From JBKJZO01 sp046715235 (GTDB taxonomy: Bacteria > Actinomycetota > Actinomycetes > BP-191): a stretch of DNA of 10,716 nucleotides. Position 1 is the first letter of the stretch. Each line of letters begins with the position of its first letter. Made by a program: the position numbers and the translations under genes. Below are positions 1 through 7,000 of this stretch, piece after piece. The notes below the pieces were generated by a model. That model had not been told where the DNA came from. It did not search any database and saw nothing but the letters and a program-made list of their open reading frames with translations. The stretch lies in NCBI GenBank assembly GCA_046715235.1, contig JBKJZO010000100.1, forward strand, positions 1 to 10,716, written 5' to 3'.

Positions 1-123
1 GACAGTCGGCCGCGGTTTCTCGGCGCGACGAGTTGTGCAGGCGGCGACGACCGCACTCGCCGCCGCCAGGAGGAATGTCGAACGCCGCAGCCGCGGCGCG
101 TCCCGGTTCATTGCGCCGAGCAT
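1..123 (-). CDS. Lipoprotein, N-terminal part only (runs off the left edge)
   Basis: Reading leftward from an ATG at 123-121, the frame stays open for 41 codons to the window edge. It gives a clear export signal: basic residues R11, R13, R14, a hydrophobic run F17 to A28, and the lipobox V26-A27-A28-C29, followed by a polar, basic and Pro-rich start of the mature protein (TTRRAEKPRP). The Arg pair followed by STFLL resembles a Tat-type signal, but the spacing is not canonical. Cys29 would be lipidated and the protein anchored on the outer face of the membrane. A second in-frame ATG at 111-109 is an equally good start; neither has a strong ribosome binding site. It starts 44 bases after the diguanylate cyclase stop, on the same strand, so co-transcription is likely. 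The function cannot be read from this fragment. By synteny it could be the DUF4439-type ferritin-like protein often found divergent from rimP in actinobacteria; that is inference. Confidence 0.62.
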   Translation of the reverse strand, partial: MLGAMNRDAPRLRRSTFLLAAASAVVAACTTRRAEKPRPTV

Positions 124-167
124 TCCACGCCCGAAGCGGTGAACGCCTCGGCGAACCGACTGTGCCG

Positions 168-1721
168 CTATCCGGCGAGAACCTTCAACTGCGGGTCCGA
201 CGAGACGGTTACGCGGTTGCGGCCGGAACTCTTGGAGGCGTACAGCGCGTCGTCCGCGGCCTTCACCAGTGACGTCGCATCCGTTGCGTGCGCGGGGTAC
301 GTCGCCGCTCCGATGCTTGCGGTCACAGCAGGGTGCTCACTGCACGAGGCGATTGCCAACCGGAGCCGCTCGGCGACTGCGCTGAGGGCATGACCGTCGG
401 TATCGGGCAGGAGGACGACGAACTCCTCGCCGCCGTACCGGGCCACCAGATCGCCGGGGCGCGCGGCGCGGGTGAGCGCGGCCGCGACGTTCTGCAGCGC
501 CGCGTCGCCCGCCTGGTGGCCGTACCGGTCGTTGAGCGCCTTGAAGTGGTCGAGGTCGATCATCAGCAGGCTGAGCGGATGGCCGGACCGCGTGGAGCGG
601 GTGAACTGTCGCTCCAACACCTCCTCGAACGTGCGCCGGTTAGCGACACCGGTAAGGCCGTCACTCGTCGCTAGGGCGAGGACCTTCTCCAGCAGCCAGG
701 CACCCGTCAGCGCGAGTGCTGTCTGCGAGACGAACTGCTCGATGGTGGTGACCACGCGGCGTTCGACCCTGGGGTTGCGCCCTCGGAACTCCGCCACGAA
801 GACCCCGATGGGGGCGTCGTCGTTGAACATCGGTGCGACGAGCACGCGCTGCGCGGACGGGAGCACCGCTGCCAGCCACGGGTTCAATTCCGGGTCAAGA
901 TCTGCGACGCGCAGGATGCGGTGCTCGAGCATGGCGGTGCGGATGACGTCGTCGCCCTCCGGTGGCAGCCCGTTGGAGGCCGCCTCAACTCCGCGGGCCG
1001 CTATGGTCGCGAGCTGACCCGTTGTCGCCCCCACCACCAAGCAGCGCTGGAGTTCGAAGGCATTCGCCAGGGACTCGACGAGGGCGGCACCGACCTGCTG
1101 CGGCGAACTCGTTTTCTCGAGCTGCACCGAGAACGTTGCCAGCACCTGTAGGTCGTAGTTGCGCCGGCGCAGCTCGCGCTCGTTGACCGATCCGAGCGTC
1201 GCCGTTGCGAACGTCAGCAGCCAGAACACGCCGACGAACCACACGAGCGTCGTGAAGCTGACTACGCCGCCGTCCGGCCGGAGAGCACCGGCGCGCTGAA
1301 GTTCATACGTCACGCCCAACAGGAGGGTGTGCCAGATAGCGACCTTCAGGCCGGTGCGGAACGACGCGACGAGAGCCACCGCGACGAGGTGAAGCACGAT
1401 CAGGGACTGCAGTGGCGAGGCGAAACCGGCGCTGGCGTAGCTGACGACCGCGAGGAACAGGCCGTCGACGAGCAGGCCGATACCGAACAGCCGGATCGCC
1501 CACCGCCGGCTCAGTCGAGGCAGGGCCAGACCGGCGAGCGACACGGCGATGTACGCCGTCACGGTGGCCGTGAGGGGGACAAGGGCGAGCTGTACGGGTG
1601 CGTTCAGCAAGGGAGCGACCACGACGATCGCCGCGACGACGACGCGGAACGCCGTCATGTAGCGCACCCGTTCGGCGAACGGCACGAGATGCGTGTCTGC
1701 GGCTGAATGCTTCGTGGTCAT
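168..1721 (-). CDS. Membrane-bound diguanylate cyclase, GAF-GGDEF
   Basis: This 517-residue protein should make cyclic di-GMP from two GTP at the inner membrane face. Residues 24-176 hold about six hydrophobic segments forming an N-terminal membrane sensor region with no family I recognise. Residues about 188-345 look like a GAF sensory domain. Residues about 350-508 are a complete GGDEF domain: DGLTGVANRR at 354-363, the metal-binding Asp in MIDLDHF (387-393), and the active-site loop GGEEF at 430-434. R421-P-G-D424 lies five residues before GGEEF, which is the canonical RxxD inhibitory site, so product feedback is expected. There is no EAL or HD-GYP domain, so the protein should only synthesise. 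The ATG at 1721 overlaps the stop of the upstream surface-protein gene by four bases (ATGA), and an AAGG lies seven bases before it, which points to translational coupling. The ligand of the membrane/GAF part is unknown. Confidence 0.93.
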   Translation of the reverse strand: MTTKHSAADTHLVPFAERVRYMTAFRVVVAAIVVVAPLLNAPVQLALVPLTATVTAYIAVSLAGLALPRLSRRWAIRLFGIGLLVDGLFLAVVSYASAGFASPLQSLIVLHLVAVALVASFRTGLKVAIWHTLLLGVTYELQRAGALRPDGGVVSFTTLVWFVGVFWLLTFATATLGSVNERELRRRNYDLQVLATFSVQLEKTSSPQQVGAALVESLANAFELQRCLVVGATTGQLATIAARGVEAASNGLPPEGDDVIRTAMLEHRILRVADLDPELNPWLAAVLPSAQRVLVAPMFNDDAPIGVFVAEFRGRNPRVERRVVTTIEQFVSQTALALTGAWLLEKVLALATSDGLTGVANRRTFEEVLERQFTRSTRSGHPLSLLMIDLDHFKALNDRYGHQAGDAALQNVAAALTRAARPGDLVARYGGEEFVVLLPDTDGHALSAVAERLRLAIASCSEHPAVTASIGAATYPAHATDATSLVKAADDALYASKSSGRNRVTVSSDPQLKVLAG

Positions 1722-2746
1722 GAGAGGGCCTTCGCTGGGTTGGGAGAGCGGTAGTCGAAGGGCAGGTCCGGATCGGCGTACGACGGCGCCAGGGCGAGCT
1801 TCGGATCGCGGCGGTCGATCCAGTTCTGGATGAGCAGGAAGATCAGCACCGCCAGCAGCAGACCGAATGGCAGTCGCGCACCCCGGATGACAGCTGGAGC
1901 GACCGTCTTGACGGTCTCGACGATCCTGTCGATAAGGTGCGCGAACCGGGACCGGTGGTCGGCGCTGCCGCTGATGCGGCCGCTGACCTGCGTGCCTGGC
2001 TTGATCGGCGTTTCTGCAGCCGGTGGGGCGGCCGTTGGCGTAGCGGTCGCGGCTGCGGATGGCGCAGTGACCGACCGGGTGGTGGGGGGCCGCGCGGAAG
2101 GGACCGCGCCAGCAGTCGGAACCGGCGACGACTGTGCAGACTCGGCGGCTGATGGGGATGGTTCAACCGTGGGCGGCGCCGGGTCGCTCGCCGAGGGCGT
2201 CGGTACGGCCGACGGCGGCGCTGGCTCGACCGCCGGCTGCGCTGGTGCGGCCGCCGTTTCCGTCGACTCGATGATCGCGGTGTAGCCGAGCGAGACGGAC
2301 GCTCCGCGGCAGCCGTCCTGGTTTACGGGGCGATCGAGCATGCCCACGGCCGGCAACTGCGCCTCAGTGAAGCCGAGGCCGCTCAGTCGGCTCTCGGTGC
2401 TGGCGTTCACGGTGAACGGCGACGGTGCCGCCAGTTGCCGAACGACGAAATCGTCCACTGTGCACGGGTGACCGACGTCGGCGTTCGGTGCGGTGATGCC
2501 GTCCACCTTCACCACGAGCCCGGTGACGGACAGCGCGAACGGGTGCCAGTTCGCGAGGGACAGGTCCAGCGGCTGGAGGACACCGGGCGCCAGTTGGCCT
2601 TGCACGGTGCCGCTGATCGTCAGCGAGTCCGGCGACTGCGCGAACGCGCTGGTGGGGGACAGGGCCCCCACCAGCGGTCCGACAACCGCGGCAAGCACCA
2701 GGAGCACCGAGGTGCGGGCCGTCGAAATAGACGGCCTCGATCCCAT
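1718..2746 (-). CDS. Surface protein: signal peptide, two-Cys domain, Pro/Ala stalk, C-terminal anchor
   Basis: This 342-residue exported protein matches no named family I know. It has a signal peptide at 1-36 with a likely AFA/Q cleavage. A folded domain at about 40-160 contains Cys95 and Cys146. A stalk at about 164-250 is rich in Pro, Ala, Ser and Thr. A single membrane helix lies at about 291-309, followed by a short cytoplasmic tail with IDRRDPKLALAP and acidic/aromatic residues. The tail motif resembles one I associate with other actinobacterial C-terminally anchored surface proteins. The folded domain is paralogous to the small proteins at 2791-3276 and 3593-4075: LAPG at 52-55, Asn66, and NQDGCRGA at 142-149 match NQDVCKGA in the former. 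The likely topology is the domain outside on a stalk, held by the helix. GGGAG eight bases upstream supports the ATG at 2746. It follows the preceding gene by 44 bases and overlaps the cyclase gene by four. Confidence 0.85.
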   Translation of the reverse strand: MGSRPSISTARTSVLLVLAAVVGPLVGALSPTSAFAQSPDSLTISGTVQGQLAPGVLQPLDLSLANWHPFALSVTGLVVKVDGITAPNADVGHPCTVDDFVVRQLAAPSPFTVNASTESRLSGLGFTEAQLPAVGMLDRPVNQDGCRGASVSLGYTAIIESTETAAAPAQPAVEPAPPSAVPTPSASDPAPPTVEPSPSAAESAQSSPVPTAGAVPSARPPTTRSVTAPSAAATATPTAAPPAAETPIKPGTQVSGRISGSADHRSRFAHLIDRIVETVKTVAPAVIRGARLPFGLLLAVLIFLLIQNWIDRRDPKLALAPSYADPDLPFDYRSPNPAKALS

Positions 2747-2790
2747 GGTGTGCTCTCCCTTCGTCGCCCCGCCGACCTGACGGAGTGGTG

Positions 2791-3276
2791 CTACGCGCCC
2801 GCGGTAGCGGTCAGCGTCAGCGTGATGACGGCGCCCTTGCAGACGTCCTGGTTCACGGTTGGGCTGTAGGCGTAGACGAGCGAGCCGGTGGCCACTACCG
2901 GGTGGTTCGTCGTGGTGGCCGGGATGATCTGGTCGGCGACGACGTCAGCCATCGAGAAGTCCGCGATCTGCGCGTCGCAGGCGGGGATGTTGGAGTCGAT
3001 CACGGTGTCCGAGATCGTGCCGATCTTGATGGCCGCCTCGGTCGCGTTGGTCGCGGTGAAGGTGACTGTCTTGCTCGTCCCCGGCGCGAGCCCCGTCGCC
3101 GTCGTACCGGAGATCGTTACTGAGCCGCCGGCCGCTGCGGTCGCGGTTGCCGAGCCGGAGCCGGTGCCGGTCCAGTACGCGTAGGCCGCGGTACCCGACG
3201 CAAACAGCGCTATGACGATCGCGACTGCTGCGGTGATCTTCGACTTGCGCGAGAAACGCGACATGAAGCTCCCCAT
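2791..3276 (-). CDS. Small exported protein with SipW-type (AYW) signal region and two-Cys domain
   Basis: This 161-residue protein is first in the leftward operon. It has a basic start (SRFSRKSK), a hydrophobic run of about 16 residues, then AYAYWTGTGSGSATA at 31-45. That layout resembles TasA/CalY-like proteins with SipW-dependent signals, where a short aromatic-containing segment and a Gly/Ser/Thr stretch lead into a beta-rich mature protein. The rest is Thr/Val/Ala-rich and probably a single beta-sandwich, with LAPG at 63-66, Cys100, Cys146 and the end motif NQDVCKGA. It has no cell-wall sorting signal and no second membrane segment, so it is probably secreted or surface-assembled. The start is ambiguous: the first ATG (3276) has GGGGG six bases upstream, while the fifth codon, also ATG (3264), has GGGGAG four bases upstream and gives a cleaner n-region. 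A matrix or fibre subunit role is an inference from the signal type; no activity can be read from the sequence. Confidence 0.83.
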   Translation of the reverse strand: MGSFMSRFSRKSKITAAVAIVIALFASGTAAYAYWTGTGSGSATATAAAGGSVTISGTTATGLAPGTSKTVTFTATNATEAAIKIGTISDTVIDSNIPACDAQIADFSMADVVADQIIPATTTNHPVVATGSLVYAYSPTVNQDVCKGAVITLTLTATAGA

Positions 3277-3382
3277 GACCTGCCCCCAGTGATGAACCGA
3301 TTTTGGTGTTGCAGATGCATCGACAGACGACCGCCCTTCCTGTTAGGCCGTTCGGGGGCTCCACGGGACCGCTGATTGCCCC

Positions 3383-3405
3383 GGACGCCCTGATCGAGGG
3401 CGTCC
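3383..3405. other. Perfect hairpin, 9-bp stem and 5-base loop
   Basis: GGACGCCCT at 3383-3391 pairs perfectly with AGGGCGTCC at 3397-3405 around the loop GATCG. The loop with its flanks is nearly palindromic, so it could also be a protein-binding operator. It sits 107 bases upstream of the leftward start and 188 bases upstream of the rightward start. No run of T follows on either strand, so a standard intrinsic terminator is unlikely. Confidence 0.55.
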
Positions 3406-3448
3406 TCTGCTCCCCTCGCGGCATATCGATCGCCCCAAACGGACCAAC

Positions 3449-3464
3449 AGGCCCCCCCGGGCCT
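3449..3464. other. Perfect GC hairpin, 6-bp stem and 4-base loop
   Basis: AGGCCC at 3449-3454 pairs with GGGCCT at 3459-3464 around CCCC. It lies 44 bases to the right of the larger hairpin in the same divergent intergenic region. It may be part of a structured leader of the leftward transcript, or chance in GC-rich DNA. Confidence 0.35.
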
Positions 3465-3592
3465 CGCCGAAGCATTAGAGGTCAGCTGTCCGCGCGTGCG
3501 AGATGGCCGGCCCTGGGGTGGGGAGTTCAGTGAAGAGCCGATGGCTTTCGCGTCGTGTTTTTGTCGACGCCCGTGGTGCCTGGAATGGGCGC

Positions 3593-4075
3593 ATGAGGCT
3601 GACCCGATCCCTTCCCGTCTGGGTCGCGGCCGCCGCCACAGTCATCCTCGCCGGCGTCGCAGTCGCCTTCTGGTCCGGCGCGGGCACCGGCAACGCCGGC
3701 GCCACGCTCGAAGTCGGTTCTGGAGTGACCCTGAGCCCGGCCGCACCCGCCTCGGAGCTCTACCCCGGCGGAACGAGCGGCGTTTCCCTGACTGTCACCA
3801 ACCCCAATCTCTTCGTTGTCCGCATCGGGTCACTCGCGCTCGACACGGGCCAGGGCAACGGTGGCTTCGGCGTCGACGCCGGCCACTCGAGCTGCGACCT
3901 CTCGGCCCTCTCGTTCACCACCCAGAGCACCGGCTGGACGGTGCCCGCCAAAACTGAAGGCGGTCCCGATGGCGTGCTCGCTATCGACTTGCCGAACGCC
4001 CTATCGATGAGCGGTACGGCGGACAGCGCCTGTCAGGGCGCGACCTTCACCGTCTACCTGGTAGCAGGCGTCTGA
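3593..4075 (+). CDS. Small exported protein with AFW signal region and two-Cys domain
   Basis: This 160-residue protein is a divergently encoded paralogue of the one at 2791-3276. A short basic start (MRLTRS) and a hydrophobic run lead to AVAFWSGAGTGNAGA, with W27 in the place of W35 in the paralogue. The mature domain carries LYPG at 56-59, TNPN at 69-72, Cys101, Cys147 and a CQGATFTVYL ending that matches CKGAVITLTL. The cysteine spacing is the same 46 residues as in the paralogue. I chose the ATG at 3593 because the length then matches the paralogue, the n-region is typical and third-position GC rises from there. A GTG at 3530 with GGGGAG four bases before it, and an ATG at 3503, are alternatives. 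Its stop overlaps the start of the giant gene by one base (TGATG), so the two are translationally coupled and likely act together at the surface. The function is unknown. Confidence 0.82.
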   Translation: MRLTRSLPVWVAAAATVILAGVAVAFWSGAGTGNAGATLEVGSGVTLSPAAPASELYPGGTSGVSLTVTNPNLFVVRIGSLALDTGQGNGGFGVDAGHSSCDLSALSFTTQSTGWTVPAKTEGGPDGVLAIDLPNALSMSGTADSACQGATFTVYLVAGV

Positions 4076-7000
4076 TGTTCTCAACCCGAAGCCTGCGTCA
4101 CCGCGTGCTTGCCGTGCCGGCCGCCGCGTGTCTCGTTCTCGTCCTTGCCCTGCCTTCATCGGCCTATTGGAGCGCTCCTTCCGTTGCCGGTGGCAGCGGT
4201 TCGGCGCGGGCATCGAGCATCAACCAGGGTGCGCAGCCCTCAACAATCGTGACCACGTCGTCCGTGGCGGTCAGCTGGGCCGCGACCACGCGGTCCGACG
4301 GCGGCCCGGTCGACGGCTACATCGTCAAGCGGTACGACGCCGGCACGCTCGCCCCGCAGACACCGATCCTCGCGGCCTGCTCAGGCGTCATTGCCGGCAC
4401 CACCTGCACGGAGAACGGCGTCCCCAGCGGGACATGGAGATACACCGTCACACCGGTGCTCGGGGCCAACTGGCGCGGCGCGGAAAGCGTGATGAGCGCC
4501 ACCGCGATGGTCGACGTCACGGCGCCCACCAACAGCATCACGCTCAACGCCCTGAGCGGCAGCGCATTCAAGAACAGCAACACCGTCTACTACAACAGCA
4601 ACGCCACCGGCTCGTTCACCCTGAGCAACGCGCTGACAGACGCCGGCACCGGGCCTGCGTCGAGCGCGACCGCGACGCTCGGCGGTACGACGACCGGCTG
4701 GTCGCACTCGCCGACGACGGTCTCGACACCATCCGGCGGGCCTTACGTCTCCGGTGTGTTCTCCTGGCTCACCTCCGCGACCGGCCCGGCTACCGAGGTC
4801 GTCACCGGTCGCGACGTCGCGAACAACTCGGCCCCCACCACGCTGACCTTCACCAGCGACACGACCCCGCCCACTCCAGGTTCACTCAACTACCTCGACG
4901 GAAACACACCGGCCAAGTCGGTGCTCGTGTCGTTCTCCTCCGGCATTGACGCCGGCTCGGGAATCGCCACCTGGCGGTTGCGGCGTGCCTCGGCGGCCCT
5001 GGTCGGTGGCACGTGCAGTGGCTTCAGCAGCTTCACCGACCTGGGCCCGCTCGATCCGGCGTCGCCGTACACCGACACCGCCGTCACCAACGGCTCCTGC
5101 TACCGCTATCAGTACGTCGTCACGGACAACGTCGGCAATGTGGGCACGACCGCCAGCGGGAGTGTCGCGATGGTCGACTACGCGGGTGCGGTCAACACCA
5201 CCCCGGGACTGCTGAGTCAGTGGCGCCTGGGCGAGAGCATCACCGCACGGGACAGCATGACCGGCAGCGACGGCACGCTGCTCACCGCGCACGCCGGGGA
5301 GGTCGGGAGCAGCTGGACCCATGCGGCCGGCCCCGTCAACAGCGTGCTGACCGGCAACCGGGCCCGCCGAAGCAGCGGCGGCAACTACTCGTGGGACTAC
5401 GCGTCGGCTGTCCCGGCCAGCGCCGACTACAGCGTGGAGGCGCACTTCACCAAGGTGTCGCAGCTGACCAGCGACAACGTGGCAGTGATCGCCCGCCTGG
5501 ACCCGGCCACGAACAGCTTCTACGCCGGCGAGTACTACAACAACCCGGACGGCACGATCGAGTACAGCATCTCCGAGTACACCAATGGCGCCTGGGCCGG
5601 CCAGCTCACTGCGCCCTCGCCCGGCAACCCACTCGCCGTCGGTGCGACGGCCCGGCTCAGGCTGGAGGTCAGGGGCGGTGCGACCACGCTGCTCAAGCTG
5701 TACGTCGACGGCGTGCTGCACGTCACCGCGACCGACAGCACCGCGCCGATCACCGCTGCCGGCCGCGCCGGCATCTTGGACGGCGACCCCGGCATCGCGG
5801 TCAGCAAGTCCGCCACCACCGGCGCGCACGCCGACAACTTCTCGGTCACCCCGCTGGCGGCGGACAGCCGGGGGACGAACCACGGCCAGTACGACGGTGC
5901 ACCGGCGCTCGGGGCAGCGGGCGTCCTGACCGGTGATGCCGACACCTCCGTCGCGTTCGACGCGAGCAACGACTCCGTCCGCATTCCGCGCGAGGTGCTG
6001 AGCGACTTCTCCGTGGAGTTCTGGTTCAAGTCAACCCAGGGAGCGAACACCGGGTCGCAGTTCTATGACGGTGCCGCGCTCGTCAACGCCGACTCAGCGG
6101 CTGTCGGCGCCAACGACTGGGGTACCTCGCTGCGCTCTGACGGCCGCGTCGTCGGCGGTGTCGGCAACCCGGCGACGTCGATCGTCTCCGCCACTGGCGG
6201 TTACAACGACGGCGCGTGGCACCACGTGGTGTTCACCCGCAACAGCACGACGGGCGCCATGGTGCTCTACGTCGACGGCTCGTCGGCCAACGGCGGCACC
6301 GCCACCGGCACGACGGGAATCAGGGACACCACGGAAGACATCACGTTCGGTCGCCTGTCGGGGAGCTTGCAGAATCTCTACGCCGGCCACCTCGACGAGG
6401 TCTCCCTGTTCGGCGCAGTCCTCACGCCGACGACGGTCAGCAACCACTACGCGCTGGGTGCCAGCGCCCCCGGCGACTCCACGGGGCCGACGGGCGGTTC
6501 GGTGGACGCCAGTGGTCTGGTCGGCGCCGGCTCGCGTTATTCGACGAGCACGAACCTGTCGCTGACCCTTTCGAAGGGCACTGACCCGTCGGGCGTGGCG
6601 CCGACCGGCGCGACGTTGTCTCGGGCGACCGCGACGTTGACCTCGGTGGGCGGCACCTCGAACGGCGTCTGCGGCAGCTACGGGTCGTACGCGCCCATCA
6701 CCGGTGGCACCGACCCCGTGAGCCCGAAGAGCGACACGGTGACCGACCAGGCGTGCTACCGCTACCGATACATCGTTCAGGACACGCTGGGCAACATGAC
6801 GACGTACACGAGCCCGGACGTCAAGGTCGACAGCACCGGCCCGAGCACTCCGACGTACTCGTTCTCCGATCTCGTTGGCGCCTACTGGGGCGGCAGTGGC
6901 TCGACGGTCTACTACCGGCCTGGAGCGGGTTCGGGAGGCTTCCTGGCCACAGCCACCTCGACCGACGCAGCCTCCGGCATCGCGGACGCCACCTTCCCGG

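Larger units (their letters stand above)
3277..3592. promoter_or_regulatory. Divergent intergenic region between the two surface-protein operons
   Basis: This stretch separates the leftward operon from the rightward pair, so both promoters should lie in it. I find no convincing -35/-10 pair for either direction. It contains two perfect inverted repeats (3383-3405 and 3449-3464) and GC-rich blocks with poor coding character. Upstream in-frame starts for the rightward gene exist at 3503 (ATG) and 3530 (GTG, preceded by GGGGAG), but codons between 3530 and 3592 have much weaker third-position GC than the gene itself. I therefore treat that segment as leader rather than coding. I recognise no known riboswitch class. 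Confidence 0.5.

Noticed and set aside
1329..1706. Plus-strand open frame opposite the cyclase membrane region
   Set aside because: The composition is highly charged, as expected from the complement of membrane-helix codons, and it has no homologous features.
3383..3405. Intrinsic terminator
   Set aside because: The stem is strong, but no T-run follows on either strand and it lies upstream of, not after, both operons.
3277..3480. A c-di-GMP (GEMM) riboswitch upstream of the leftward operon
   Set aside because: The conserved GEMM core segments are not present on either strand; only a loose CGGCCTAA-like match occurs, with no GNRA-type receptor context.
4882..5883. Minus-strand open frame of about 333 codons
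   Set aside because: Val/Arg/Gly-biased shadow of the giant gene with no signal, motif or start context.
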